Assembly: GCA_009469675.1 (NCBI GenBank) | Contig: SSSZ01000060.1 | Location: 1-64,000, forward strand | Direction of reading: 5' to 3' | Length of the DNA: 64,000 nt | Source: Azonexaceae bacterium | Lineage (GTDB): Bacteria > Pseudomonadota > Gammaproteobacteria > Burkholderiales > Rhodocyclaceae | Shown: in pieces, positions 23,299-32,921 of the stretch | How positions within the stretch are numbered: position 1 is the stretch's first letter | How the letters are laid out: each line of letters starts with the position of its first letter | Notes under the pieces: generated by a model | Told to the model about the DNA's origin: nothing | Database searches by the model: none | What the model saw: the letters and a program-made list of their open reading frames with translations, nothing else | Translations under genes and position numbers: made by a program

Positions 23299-24705
23299 TC
23301 AGAGGATTTCACGAACGTCGGCAAAGCGGCCGGCGATCGCCGCCGCCGCCGCCATGGCCGGGCTGACCAGGTGGGTGCGCCCCCCCGGCCCCTGCCGGCC
23401 TTCAAAATTACGGTTGGAAGTCGAGGCGCAACGCTCGCCCGGTTCCAGCCGGTCGGCGTTCATGGCCAGGCACATGGAGCAGCCCGGTTCGCGCCATTCG
23501 AACCCGGCGGCGACGAAGACCTTGTCCAGGCCCTCGGCCTCGGCCTGGCGCTTGACCAGGCCGGAGCCGGGAACCACCAGGGCGAGCTTGACGTTGGCGG
23601 CGACGTGGCGCCCCTTGACCACCCCGGCCGCCTCGCGCAGGTCTTCGATGCGGGAATTGGTGCACGAACCGATGAATACCTTGTCGATCCGGATGTCCTG
23701 GATCGGCGTGTTGGGGTTGAGTCCCATGTACTGCAGGGCCCGCTCCATGCCTTCGCGCTTGACCGGATCGGCCTGGCGGGCTGGATCGGGCACGGCGGCG
23801 TCGATGGCCACGACCATTTCCGGCGAAGTACCCCAGGTCACCTGGGGCCGGATGTCGCCGGCGTTGAGGCTGACCACGCGGTCGAAGCGGGCGCCCTCGT
23901 CGGACTTGAGGGTCCGCCAATGGGCCACCGCCTTGTCCCAGGTGTCGCCCTTGGGCGAGAAGGGCCGGCCCGCCAGGTAGTCGATGGTGGTGTCGTCCAC
24001 GGCGACGAAGCCCATGCGGGCCCCGGCTTCGATGGCCATGTTGCAGAGGGTCATGCGGCCCTCCATCGACAGGCCGCGGATGGCGCTGCCGCCGAACTCG
24101 ATGGCGTAGCCGTTGCCGCCCGCCGTGCCGATGGTGCCGATGATGGCCAGAGCCACGTCCTTGGCCGTGACGCCCTTGCCCAGGCGGCCCTCGACGGCGA
24201 CCAGCATGGTCTTCGACTTTTTCTGCAGCAGGCATTGCGTGGCCAGCACATGCTCGACCTCGGAGGTGCCGATGCCGTGGGCCAGGCAGGCGAAGGCGCC
24301 GTGGGTCGAGGTATGGGAATCGCCGCAGACGACGGTCATTCCCGGCAAGGTGGCGCCGTTTTCGGGGCCGACCACGTGGACGATGCCCTGCTTCGGATCC
24401 TTGAAGGGAAAATAGGCCAGCGCGCCGGTTTCGCGGATGTTGGCATCGAGGGTTTCGACCTGCTGCCGCGACACCGCGTCCTTGATCCCCTCCTCCCAGT
24501 GGTCGGTGGGGGTGTTGTGGTCGGCCGTGGCGACGATGGACGAAATCCGCCACGCCTTGCGGTGGGCCAGCTTGAGGCCCTCGAAGGCTTGCGGGCTGGT
24601 GACTTCGTGCACCAGATGGCGGTCGATGTAGAGAAGCGCCGTCCCGTCGTCCTCCTGATGGACGACGTGGTCTTCCCAAAGCTTGTCGTAAAGGGTCTTC
24701 GGCAT
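23299..24705 (-). CDS. leuC: 3-isopropylmalate dehydratase large subunit
   Basis: Iron-sulfur dehydratase subunit of the leucine pathway. 468 residues. Cluster ligands are the Cys of [11 protein letters not shown] (about 348) and the two Cys of PGCSMC (about 408-411). DHNTPTDHW and [18 protein letters not shown] segments are present. First gene of the leu cluster here; leuA is not adjacent. No leader peptide is obvious in the 85 bases upstream. Confidence 0.97.
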   Translation of the reverse strand: MPKTLYDKLWEDHVVHQEDDGTALLYIDRHLVHEVTSPQAFEGLKLAHRKAWRISSIVATADHNTPTDHWEEGIKDAVSRQQVETLDANIRETGALAYFPFKDPKQGIVHVVGPENGATLPGMTVVCGDSHTSTHGAFACLAHGIGTSEVEHVLATQCLLQKKSKTMLVAVEGRLGKGVTAKDVALAIIGTIGTAGGNGYAIEFGGSAIRGLSMEGRMTLCNMAIEAGARMGFVAVDDTTIDYLAGRPFSPKGDTWDKAVAHWRTLKSDEGARFDRVVSLNAGDIRPQVTWGTSPEMVVAIDAAVPDPARQADPVKREGMERALQYMGLNPNTPIQDIRIDKVFIGSCTNSRIEDLREAAGVVKGRHVAANVKLALVVPGSGLVKRQAEAEGLDKVFVAAGFEWREPGCSMCLAMNADRLEPGERCASTSNRNFEGRQGPGGRTHLVSPAMAAAAAIAGRFADVREIL

Positions 24706-24790
24706 GGTCCTGGCAAATGGCCGTAAAGCGTTGAATTATCGCACAGACGACGGACATTTCCAGCGCCGGGATAACCCGGGGGCCGGCGGC

Positions 24791-25945
24791 TCAGGCCCGC
24801 TCCGGCGAGGGCTCGCGGAACCAGACGAGGACCAGCCCCCCGCCCACCAGCGCAAAGACGGCGCTCCAGGTATAGGTCCAGCCGGCGCCGATGGCGTCCC
24901 AGGCCCAGCCGCTGAAGACTCCCCCGAGCAGGCCGCCGGCGCCGAAGCTCAGGCTGGAGTAGAGGGCCTGGCCGCGGCCCTGGGCCCGGCCGGGAAACCA
25001 GCGGTTCACCGCGGCGATGGCGGCGGCGTGGTAGGCGCCGAAGGTCAGGCCGTGGAGCAGCTGGGCGAAGACCGCCACCGCCATCGACCCGATGCCCCAG
25101 CCGATGAAGAGAAAACGGACCACAGCGGCGGCGAAGCAAGCGGCGAGAATGGCCCGCCGGGAATAGCGCCGGGAAATCCGGGCCATGGCCAGAAAGACCC
25201 CGATTTCGGCGAGCACGCCGAGGGACCACAGGGCGCCGACCTCGGTTTTGCTGTAGCCGTTGGCGTCGAGGTGGATGGAATAGAAGACGTAGAGCGCGCC
25301 GTGGGCGGCCGACATGGCAAAACACGCGGCCAGCAGCGCCCGGACCCGGGGTTGACGCAGGATGTCGGCGATGGGCGGGCCTTCGTCGCGGTGGGCCGTC
25401 AAGGGTGGCTCGGGAACCAGCAGGCCGAGGACGACGATGCCCGCCAGGATGGCCCAGCACACGGCGAGCACTCCGGCCGGCGGTGCCAGGTCGAGGTAGG
25501 CGCCGGCCGCCAGGACGGCGACGATGAAACCGATCGACCCCCAGACGCGGATGCGGCTGTAGCTGGCCGGCTGTTCCCGCAGATGGTCGAAGGTCAGGGT
25601 TTCGACCAGGGGCAGCGCGGCGCTCCAGAAAAACGCCAGGATCGCCATTGCCACCAGCAGCCCGGGCAGGCGCTCGAGCCAGAAAAAAGCGGTGAATCCG
25701 CCCAGGCTCAACACCCCGGCCAGGCGGACGATGGGCACCCGGCGCCGGCAGCGGTCGGCAAGCCAGCCCCAGAGATTGGGGCCGAAAAGGCGCATGAGCT
25801 GCATCTGCGACATCAAGAGGCCGATGTCCCAGGCAGAAAAACCTAAGGATTGGAGATAGAGCCCGAAATAGGGCGAGAAAGCGCCGATGAAGGCGAAATA
25901 GAAGAAGTAGTAGCCCGAGAGGCGCCAGTAGGGCAGTGCGTGCAT
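24791..25945 (-). CDS. MFS transporter (HcaT/PPP-like)
   Basis: 384 residues with about twelve hydrophobic segments. N terminus YWRLSGYYFFYFAFIGAFSP and the WGWLADRCRRR loop between helices 2 and 3 are typical of the MFS_1-like group that includes the 3-phenylpropionate transporter HcaT. Substrate unknown. The start ATG lies inside a perfect 10-bp stem (25940-25968), and a TAGAAT hexamer sits seven bases upstream of it, so translation may be leaderless or structure-controlled. Confidence 0.85.
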   Translation of the reverse strand: MHALPYWRLSGYYFFYFAFIGAFSPYFGLYLQSLGFSAWDIGLLMSQMQLMRLFGPNLWGWLADRCRRRVPIVRLAGVLSLGGFTAFFWLERLPGLLVAMAILAFFWSAALPLVETLTFDHLREQPASYSRIRVWGSIGFIVAVLAAGAYLDLAPPAGVLAVCWAILAGIVVLGLLVPEPPLTAHRDEGPPIADILRQPRVRALLAACFAMSAAHGALYVFYSIHLDANGYSKTEVGALWSLGVLAEIGVFLAMARISRRYSRRAILAACFAAAVVRFLFIGWGIGSMAVAVFAQLLHGLTFGAYHAAAIAAVNRWFPGRAQGRGQALYSSLSFGAGGLLGGVFSGWAWDAIGAGWTYTWSAVFALVGGGLVLVWFREPSPERA

Positions 25946-25968
25946 CCGGCCGATTCTACCGGATGCAC
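25940..25968 (-). promoter_or_regulatory. Hairpin covering the MFS transporter start codon
   Basis: GTGCATCCGG and CCGGATGCAC form a perfect 10-bp stem around a nine-base loop that contains TAGAAT on the minus strand. The ATG is within the proximal arm. It could act as a start-codon-sequestering hairpin, a protein-binding palindrome or a -10 element; sequence alone does not decide. Confidence 0.4.
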
Positions 25969-26014
25969 TCCGGGCGGAGCGCCGCGTCGCCCGCAGGCGG
26001 CGGCACGATCAGCT

Positions 26015-26278
26015 TCAGGCGGCGTGTTTCTGGCCGGCGCGGAAGGCCAGCAGCAGATGGTAGAGCTCGTCCTTGAGCTTGACGCGCTGCTTCTTCATGT
26101 CTTCCAGGGTGAAATCGGAAACCGGCATATCGTGGGCTTCGAGATCTTCGACCTTGCCGGTGAGGCGATGGTAGGTCGCGAAGAGCCGGGCGAAATGGGC
26201 GTTGGACTGCTTGAGCACGTCGATGGCGTCGTGCATGTCCGGAAATTCGGTGTGAAGATCGTGGTGATCGACTTGCAT
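26015..26278 (-). CDS. YdcH-like protein (DUF465)
   Basis: 87 residues, mostly helical, with FPDMHDAIDVLKQSN, FARLFATYHRL and the C-terminal LKKQR/MKKQRVKLKDELY signature of the DUF465/YdcH family. Function unknown; family members are small cytoplasmic coiled-coil proteins. The ATG at 26278 begins the family-typical MQVDHHDL; longer readings run into aroC in another frame. It follows aroC by 55 bases and may share its transcript. Confidence 0.85.
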   Translation of the reverse strand: MQVDHHDLHTEFPDMHDAIDVLKQSNAHFARLFATYHRLTGKVEDLEAHDMPVSDFTLEDMKKQRVKLKDELYHLLLAFRAGQKHAA

Positions 26279-26333
26279 GTTGAGGTCCCCTCTGGCAACA
26301 ACACCCGCCCCAAGGGCGGAAAAAACCTGGATT

Positions 26334-27434
26334 TTACTCGATTTTTCCCGCGATGCGCGGCGTCGCACAGGCCACGTCGCCGCACTGGGCGCGGTGGCGC
26401 AGGGCATGGTCCATGAGAACCAGGGCCAGCATGGCCTCGGCGATGGGCGTCGCCCGAATGCCGACGCAGGGATCGTGCCGCCCTTCGGTGGCGACCTCGA
26501 CGGCTTCGCCCCGCAGGTTGACCGAACGCCGCGGCTGGGCGATCGACGAAGTGGGCTTGATGGCCATATTGACGACGATCTCCTGCCCCGTCGAAATGCC
26601 GCCCAGGATGCCGCCGGCGTGGTTGGATACAAAGCCGGCCGGTGTCATTTCGTCGCCGTGCTCCGAACCTTTTTGCGCCACCGCGGCAAAACCCGCGCCG
26701 ATTTCGACCCCCTTCACCGCGTTGATGCCCATCATGGCGTAGGCGATTTCGGCGTCGAGGCGGTCGTAGACCGGTTCGCCCCAGCCCGGCGGCACGCCGC
26801 GGGCGACGACGGTGATGCGGGCGCCGACCGAATCGCGGCCCCGGCGCAGGTCGTCCATGTAACTCTCGAGCTGGGGGACGATACCGGCATTGGGGACAAA
26901 AAAGGCGTTGCCGTCGATGTCGGCCTCGGCGACGAAGGGAATCTCGATCGGCCCCAGAGCGCTCATCCAGCCGCGGATGGTGACGCCATAGCGCTCCTGC
27001 AGCCACTTGCGGGCAATGGCGCCGCCGGCGACGCGCACGGCGGTCTCCCGGGCCGAAGCCCGGCCGCCGCCGCGGTGATCGCGAAAACCATATTTCTGGG
27101 TGTAGGTGTAGTCGGCGTGGCCGGGACGGAAGGTTTCGGCGATGTTGCCGTAATCCTTGCTGCGCTGATCCTGGTTGCGGATGAGGAGGCCGATGGGCGT
27201 GCCGGTGGTTTTGCCTTCGAAGACGCCGGAAAGAATTTCCACCGTATCCGGTTCCCGCCGCTGGGTGACGTGGCGCGAGGTGCCGGGTTTGCGGCGGTCC
27301 AGTTCGGCCTGGATGTCGGCGGCGCAAAGGGCCAATCCCGGGGGGCAGCCATCGACGACGCAGCCGATGGCCGGGCCGTGGGATTCGCCGAAGGAGGTCA
27401 GAGTAAACAGGGTGCCTAGGGTATTGCCGGACAT
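26334..27434 (-). CDS. aroC: Chorismate synthase
   Basis: Last step of the shikimate pathway: EPSP to chorismate using reduced FMN. 366 residues with [18 protein letters not shown] at the N terminus, GRASARETA, and the C-terminal region with the conserved HDPC segment. Monofunctional size. Bounded upstream by the accessory island that starts near 27.6 kb. Confidence 0.97.
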   Translation of the reverse strand: MSGNTLGTLFTLTSFGESHGPAIGCVVDGCPPGLALCAADIQAELDRRKPGTSRHVTQRREPDTVEILSGVFEGKTTGTPIGLLIRNQDQRSKDYGNIAETFRPGHADYTYTQKYGFRDHRGGGRASARETAVRVAGGAIARKWLQERYGVTIRGWMSALGPIEIPFVAEADIDGNAFFVPNAGIVPQLESYMDDLRRGRDSVGARITVVARGVPPGWGEPVYDRLDAEIAYAMMGINAVKGVEIGAGFAAVAQKGSEHGDEMTPAGFVSNHAGGILGGISTGQEIVVNMAIKPTSSIAQPRRSVNLRGEAVEVATEGRHDPCVGIRATPIAEAMLALVLMDHALRHRAQCGDVACATPRIAGKIE

Positions 27435-27473
27435 CGGAGGAGCGCCGCGCTAGAATGGAAAGGCGAGTTTACC

Positions 27474-27620
27474 ATGCCCAGGAAAAAGCCCTCACCCGCC
27501 CCCGCCCGACCCGGACCGCCCCCGTCCCGCCCCACCGCCCCACCGGCCTCCCCCAACCCAAGGCCGCAGCAGGCCGCCCGCTGGCAGCGCACGAAACGCT
27601 ACGGCTGGGATTCACGGTAA
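27474..27620 (+). CDS. Possible small Pro-rich basic protein
   Basis: 48 codons, ATG to TAA: MPRKKPSPAP, then a Pro/Ala/Arg-rich middle and a basic end WQRTKRYGWDSR. An AAGGCGAG stretch precedes the ATG and TAGAAT lies further upstream. It is divergent from aroC and stops 11 bases before the first RAYT-type repeat, so it could be a genuine small gene or the front of a gene cut by the island. Composition could also mimic coding by chance. Confidence 0.3.
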   Translation: MPRKKPSPAPARPGPPPSRPTAPPASPNPRPQQAARWQRTKRYGWDSR

Positions 27621-27631
27621 TAGGAAAATCA

Positions 27632-27892
27632 GGGTCAGGTCTTGCACAGCAGCAAACAGAACTTTGGAGGCCACCGCATCCGCCGACTGAAATCCGGGCA
27701 AACCCCCCCAAGCTGGGACCATGGGAAGCGGGTATCAGAGCATGGCGAGGCTCAGGGGATATCTCGCCTCCAACCATCGCTCTCGCTATGCTTTCGCCAT
27801 GATGCCAACTCGACATCGTAGCCAGTCGCCAAAGGCTGCAGGTTTGCGAGACCCGATCCAGGAATCAGATGTTGTGGTGCAAGACCTGACCC
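27632..27892. mobile_element. Short unit bounded by inverted GGGTCAGGTCTTGCA repeats, no transposase
   Basis: The left end reads GGGTCAGGTCTTGCAC (27632-27647) and the right end is its reverse complement (27877-27892). Both ends match the ends of the RAYT-carrying unit at 30870-31851. The 230 bases between hold no recognisable gene. Best reading: a non-autonomous relative of the RAYT unit. The flank at 27893-27925 has a tandem TGACCCTGGAATTACT-type repeat. Confidence 0.55.
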
Positions 27893-27897
27893 TGGAA

Positions 27898-30873
27898 TTA
27901 CTTGACCCTGGAATTACTGGAATTACGTGCCGCGAGCGCGGTCGAATCGATGCCCGCAGCCGCAGCCAGCAGGTCACCGCTAAGCGCCTCGTCCTCGCGG
28001 CCGGCAAGGGAAAGGTTGCCTGCCGTCGGTGCGTCGTTCACCGGCGCAACGACGATCACCACCTCAGCTACCGCGGAATCGAGCTCACCGTCGTTCACCA
28101 CATAGGTGAAGTGGTCGGTACCGTTCCAGTCAGTAACCGGCGTATAGACAAAGCTACCGCCAGCACCGACCACCAGCTGCCCATGCGCCGGGCCGCTGAC
28201 GATGCGGCCAGCAAGCGCTGTCGAATCGATATCCGCCGCCGTGGCGAGCAGCATGCCCGCGACAGACTCGTCCTCCGCTCCTGCCAGCGACTGGTCGCCC
28301 AGCGTTGGCGCATCGTTCACCGCGTTAGCCACGAAGGTGGTGCGCGAGGCAGTCGTCGCAACGCCGTCGTTCACCTCGAACGCGACGCTGTCCGTGCCAT
28401 TCCAGTCCGCAGCTGGTGTGTAAGTCCAGGTGCCGTCGACGTTCTGCGTGAAGCTGCCGTGCTGCGGCATGGCAGTGACTGCCGCCGTGAGCGCATCGCC
28501 ATCGACATCGCTGGCACCGGCCAACAGATCGACAGTCGTGCTGCCGTCTTCATCGAGCGTTACCGTGCGCCTGGGCGCCACTGGTACATCGTTCACCGGC
28601 GTAACGGTGAGCACCACGGTTGCAAGGTTGGAATCGACGCGACCATCCGAGAGCTTATAAGTGAAGAGGTCTTCGCCGAACCAGTCCTTCTCCGGGGTAT
28701 AGGCAAAGCTGCCGTCGGCGTTGATGCTGAGCGCACCATGCGCCGGGCCGGTGACAACCACCGGCGCGAATCCGGGCTGGCGGGCGTTGAGGTCGTTGGC
28801 CAGCGCATCGATTACGAGCGGTGCATCCTCGGCGGTGGTAACGGCATCATCGGTGGTTTGCGGCACGCCGAGGCGCAGGTCACGGATGGTCAGGCGGCTG
28901 TTCTGCGCTTCCAATCCATTGCCGAAGCCGATCAGGTCGAACGACAGGTTGACCGTCGTGCCGGCGGCGATGCCGGCGAGATCGACGAGATAGGTGCGGC
29001 TGCCGTCAGCGTTGGCGACCGAGCTGATGCCGGAAGCCTTGAACTCGCTGCCGTCCGCCTGCCGGTTGAGCGCGGCATCGCTCTTCGTGAGGCCGGTGCC
29101 GCCCAGGAGCGACAGCCCGGTGTTGGCGTCGAGCAGCGCGACTTCGAAGGCGTCGTCCGGGCCGTAGGCCTGATCGCCGAGGGCCACGTTGGCGACGGTG
29201 AAGGAGAGGAAGCGGTCGCCTTCGTTGACGACGAAGACCTGATTCAGGCGAGTCTGCGTAGCGGCGCCTTCGGCGAGCGTGGCAGTGCCGTTTTCGAAGC
29301 GGACGTCGCCCGTGGTGGACCAGCCATCTGCACTCGCGAAATCGGAGTTAGTGAGCTTCGGATTGGCAGCGGTGTCGAACTGCGGCACCTGCGAATCGAA
29401 CCCGGCCGCACGGCGGGCGCTACGTGTGGCGACGACGCGGGTGAAGGGAAGCGGTGCGCCGGGGTCGGTGGGGGCGTAGGGTTCGCTCGGACTATCTGGC
29501 GTGACGAATATGCCGGCCAGACGCATCAGTTCGAGCTGCTCGTCGACGGTGAACGTGCGGCGTACGCCGGGCTGCAGCGTGGCGGCCATAAAGTCGTGGG
29601 CATCCGCCGTGTGATCCAACCCGAGCGCATGGCCGTATTCGTGCAGGAGGACGGTGAGCATGTCCATCTTGCCTTCGGCTTCCGAGCCCGGCTTGGCAAC
29701 CCATTCGTTAGGGTTCGACGTCGGGAGGAATTCCTCGTTGAGGTAGGGGGTGTAGTCGATGAACCAGCCGTGACCGGCGGCGGTAGCATCAAGTGCAATG
29801 CCATTGGCGTTTTCTTGACCGATTACGCCGGTATCCAGGTTGTCAAAATGCACACTCAGAGCTAGCTCACCATTGACCCCATCGGCAACGGTGCCCACGG
29901 CGGTCCCATGTTTTGCAGGCTTGGGAGCCTTGATCATCACGGGATCGGGGCATGTCGGGCTCCGGTCATCCACCACTTCCAATACCTTGATGGTATAGAT
30001 CGTTTTGAATACCTTGCCGCCATACTCGACCAAGAATACGGCCTGATCGTCTCCCAAATAGCCGGGATCAGGATCGTAACGGAAAAACGCAGGCCCCTTA
30101 TCGTGATAACCCCAGATAGTCAGCTTCCCGTGTTGAGTCTCTTGCAGCAACTTGACTTTGATATCTTCTAGCTTAATGGAGTACCCAATGCTCCCGTAAT
30201 AGTTCCTCAATCCAGAGGCCGGGCTGAGGCCGCGCATCGCTGACTGTAGATACTCTGGAGTGTGTTGTGTTTCCCTGCATAGATCGTAGACAAAATCAAA
30301 GCGAGGTGGCGCGGCGCTCACTCCCGCCTCTGCCATTATGGCCGGGCGATTATCCGGCTGAGGAACGTACGGAACGTCCAGAGTCATCATTAGCGTGTCT
30401 CCTAAAACGAGGATTTCCGCGTAATCGAGCAGCGCGGGAGGAATCTCGACGGATTCAATCCGACTGACATCGGAGTCCGTCTCGTCCGCAGAAAGATTTT
30501 TGGAAATATCTTTCGCTGTCGGCGGCTTGAGGTAAATGTGGAAATGGGTTTCGTGGTCTATTGCCGTCTGCGGGCTAAGTCCAAGTTTCTTCAGAATCTC
30601 GTTGATGTTGCGATATGGGTTTTGCGTCACCATTACGGGTGTTTGCTTCCCCGTAGTCGGGTCGGTCGTATATTGCAGTTTCCCGTTAACCTTCTTTGGA
30701 TAGGATTGCCCCCCGATTATTACTCCGCTGATCATATTTCCGAACAGATCAGCCGCCGTCGTATTGACGATATTCTCCTTGAGATCGTCAGTGACACCAT
30801 CGGTTTTGGTTAGTGCGTAGATCGACAGAAAATCCCGCAAAGCGGCAACCTGATTGTTTAACGCGCAACGGGG
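27898..30873 (-). pseudogene. Fragment of a large metalloprotease / cadherin-repeat surface protein
   Basis: One open frame of about 990 codons with no proper start: it is already open at the border repeat (stop TGA at 30876-30874 inside the repeat); the first possible start is a TTG at 30840. Around codon 400 is a matrixin-type zinc site HEYGHALGLDH, then a beta-rich region (about 490-650). Next come three and a part cadherin-like/Ig-like repeats of about 100 residues (about 657 on) with recurring DGSFAYTP, DWNGTD and PVNDAP motifs, ending abruptly in the fourth. Such modules belong to giant secreted adhesins. The N-terminal third is visibly richer in A and T than the surroundings. Both gene ends are missing exactly at repeat borders, so this is a transported fragment, probably not functional. 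Confidence 0.8.
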
Positions 30874-31851
30874 TCAGGTCTTGCATCAAAACATCCACCC
30901 CAAACCACCGCCAAACGTCCCGCTACCGCCTTGACCCGCCTCATCCTTCCCCCCGTTTCACAATCCTGCTGACCGTCGCGTAATGCACCCCAAAGCACTG
31001 GGCGATTTGCTGTTGGGTGTAGTCACCCGTGGTATAGGCCGTGCGGATACCAGTGTCGCGGTCAGGGGCGGTGTCCCGATAGCTTTCGAGCGGCCTGGCC
31101 GGCGGACGCCGCTGGGTGCGGGGGATTTCCGGGTGATCGAGGGCTTCGGCGACGGCAGCTTGGGCTTCCCGGATGAAGTCTTCGCTGCCCAGGTAGATTT
31201 GCCCGCTCAGGGATTGCCACAGGCCGGGGAGCCCTATGCCGGCCCGCACGAAGTCGATGTAGGCGCGGCGGGCGTCTTCGATGGGGCCGGGGAATTGGCC
31301 GAGGAGCCAGCCGGTGTCGAGCCAGTCGGGCGCAGCTTGGCTGCCAACCATGGCCGGCCAGGAACTCCAGGGCCAGTCGCCGGGGGCGGCGACCATGCCA
31401 GCGCGCACGGGGTTGAGGACGACGTAGCGGGCGAGTTCGAGAAGGTAGGCGTCGCGCTCGACGAGGATGGCTTTGTAGCGCCCCTGGAAGACGTGGCCGA
31501 CGCGGCGGTGTTGGCGGTTGATGTGTTGGGTGTAAACACCGTTCAACTGGCGCATGCCCTGGGCGAGGTTGGCTTCCGGCGTTTCGACGACGAGGTGGTA
31601 GTGGTTGGTCATCTGGCACCAGGCGTGGCAGCGCCAGTTGAAGCGCCGGCAGACGGCGCCGAGGAGGGTGAGCCAGTAGAGGCGGTCGGCGTCGTTGAGG
31701 TAGACGTCTTCCCGCCGGTCGCCCCGGGAGGTGACGTGGTAGAGGCCACCGGCGAGTTCGATGCGCAGGGGTCGGGTCATGGCGGGAGCATAGTTTAGGC
31801 TTGGCACCGAAGCAAGGGGCAGGAAAATGTTGCTGTGCAAGACCTGACCCC
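30870..31851. mobile_element. RAYT transposase unit with inverted terminal repeats
   Basis: 982 bases bounded by GGGGTCAGGTCTTGCA (30870-30885) and its inverted copy (31835-31851), carrying one transposase gene. Just outside the right end TGACCCCGGTTTTC is repeated twice in tandem (about 31846-31873). The arrangement matches REP-associated tyrosine transposase loci, where a single-strand-specific Y1 enzyme is flanked by inverted REP-like sequences. Confidence 0.7.
30941..31780 (-). CDS. REP-associated tyrosine transposase (RAYT, Y1 family)
   Basis: 279 residues. Starts MTRPLRIELAGGLYHVTSRG, the RAYT N-terminal signature, with the HUH-like pair in NHYHLVVET and the catalytic tyrosine segment GVYTQHINRQH. 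FQGRYKAILVE and YVVLNPVRAGMV follow. A C-terminal helix-turn-helix (YTQQQIAQCFGVHYATVSRIV) should bind DNA. The ATG at 31780 opens the conserved start; a TTG reading to 31840 lies partly in the repeat. No frameshift is seen, so the enzyme may be active. Confidence 0.9.
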   Translation of the reverse strand: MTRPLRIELAGGLYHVTSRGDRREDVYLNDADRLYWLTLLGAVCRRFNWRCHAWCQMTNHYHLVVETPEANLAQGMRQLNGVYTQHINRQHRRVGHVFQGRYKAILVERDAYLLELARYVVLNPVRAGMVAAPGDWPWSSWPAMVGSQAAPDWLDTGWLLGQFPGPIEDARRAYIDFVRAGIGLPGLWQSLSGQIYLGSEDFIREAQAAVAEALDHPEIPRTQRRPPARPLESYRDTAPDRDTGIRTAYTTGDYTQQQIAQCFGVHYATVSRIVKRGEG

Positions 31852-31916
31852 GGTTTTCTGACCCCGGTTTTCCCCCGGGACAACCGCAGCCCCCCGCGCC
31901 ATCACTGGCGCAGCCC

Positions 31917-32360
31917 TCAGGCTGCCGGGTCCGGCCAGTTTTTGATGTAGCTCTTGAGCATCTGGTTCTCGAAGCTCTGCTCTTCGAGAACCGCTTTGGC
32001 CACGTCGAGGAAGGAAATCACCCCCATCAGGGTTTCGCCGTCCATCACTGGCAGGTAGCGGGAATGCTTGTCGATCATCAGGCGGCGGAGTTCGTTGGCT
32101 TCCATGGCCGGGAAGGCGGTGACCGGGTCGCTGACCATGACGTCGCCGACGGTGACCCCCGCCAGGTTGCCGGAATATTTCTTGAAGGCCAGCAGCACTT
32201 CGCGGAAGGTCAGCATGCCCGCCATCTTGCCGCTGCCCATCACAACGAGGGAGCCGACGTCGAGTTCGGCCATGGTGTCGATGGCGTCGGCCAGGGCCTG
32301 CCGGGGAGTGGTGGTATAGAGCGTGCCGCCCTTGATTCGGATGATCTCGCTGACCTGCAT
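31917..32360 (-). CDS. CBS-domain protein
   Basis: 147 residues made of two CBS domains (about 5-65 and 75-135) with the paired DVMVSDPVTAF and LMGVISFLDVAKAVL motifs. CBS pairs bind adenosine nucleotides and regulate partner proteins; no partner domain is fused. Start chosen at the ATG with GGAG upstream (MQVSEIIRI); the longer open frame to 32525 has no family match and crosses the promoter region of the next gene. Confidence 0.88.
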   Translation of the reverse strand: MQVSEIIRIKGGTLYTTTPRQALADAIDTMAELDVGSLVVMGSGKMAGMLTFREVLLAFKKYSGNLAGVTVGDVMVSDPVTAFPAMEANELRRLMIDKHSRYLPVMDGETLMGVISFLDVAKAVLEEQSFENQMLKSYIKNWPDPAA

Positions 32361-32498
32361 GCCGGTGGCTCCGTCGGGTTGATGCAAGGATGTTAGTCCA
32401 TCCCGGCCCTTTGCGAAAGAGCGGGGGAGGCGCGCCCCTCCCGATCGGAATAAATCCACGGCGCGTGAAAAAATCCCAAAAAATTGTTGCAATGCCAC

Positions 32499-32526
32499 TT
32501 GCAAAATGCGAAACAAGTTATACAAT
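32499..32526 (+). promoter_or_regulatory. Candidate sigma-70 promoter of the HTH gene
   Basis: TTGCAA (32499-32504) and TACAAT (32521-32526) are separated by 16 bases in an A/T-rich stretch that stands out from its surroundings. The HTH gene starts 75 bases downstream. Confidence 0.55.
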
Positions 32527-32532
32527 AAGTTC

Positions 32533-32548
32533 TATGACCTAGGTCATA
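32533..32548. promoter_or_regulatory. Perfect 16-bp palindrome TATGACCTAGGTCATA, candidate operator
   Basis: A perfect palindrome begins seven bases after the -10 hexamer, at the expected transcription start. A repressor bound there would block the promoter. The HTH protein encoded just downstream is an obvious candidate (autoregulation). Confidence 0.55.
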
Positions 32549-32601
32549 CGTAAAAAGTATGTCTGCTTATCCCTATCACGTCGGCGTATGGAGATCTGAC
32601 C

Positions 32602-32898
32602 ATGAAGACCATCGAGAAAATCGAACCCCGCGAAATCCGCCGTAAGCTCGGCCTTAATCAACAACAGTTCTGGTCCACCATCGGCGTGACCCAGAGCGGC
32701 GGCTCCCGCTACGAAAGCGGCCGCAACATGCCCAAGCCGGTACGCGAGTTGCTGCGCCTCGTCCACGTCGAGCAAGTCGACATCAAGGCGATCAAGCGCG
32801 AAGACTGGGAAGTCATCGAGTATCTCCGCGCCCAGGAACCGGAACTCTTCAAGTCCCTGAAGAAGTCCGCCCGCGCCAAGGCCAAGAAGGCCGCCTGA
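32602..32898 (+). CDS. Small HTH (Xre-like) DNA-binding protein
   Basis: 98 residues. A helix-turn-helix of the Cro/Xre type spans about 8-55 (REIRRKLGLNQQQFWSTIGV and SRYESGRNMPKPV); the second half is a helical EDWEVIEYL region and a Lys/Ala-rich tail resembling a histone-like basic end. Family known from betaproteobacteria but without an assigned role. Own promoter with a strong palindrome (see those entries). It faces the convergent radical SAM gene, which ends 24 bases away. Confidence 0.85.
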   Translation: MKTIEKIEPREIRRKLGLNQQQFWSTIGVTQSGGSRYESGRNMPKPVRELLRLVHVEQVDIKAIKREDWEVIEYLRAQEPELFKSLKKSARAKAKKAA

Positions 32899-32921
32899 GC
32901 CTTACCGCTGCACGGCGGGCG

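Noticed and set aside
27648..27876. Decayed gene inside the short RAYT-type unit
   Set aside because: A frame of about 50 codons exists but resembles no family and is interrupted; no basis to call it a gene.
27721..29865. A 714-codon plus-strand frame in the island
   Set aside because: Antisense to the adhesin fragment, which carries the recognisable HExxH site and cadherin-like repeats.
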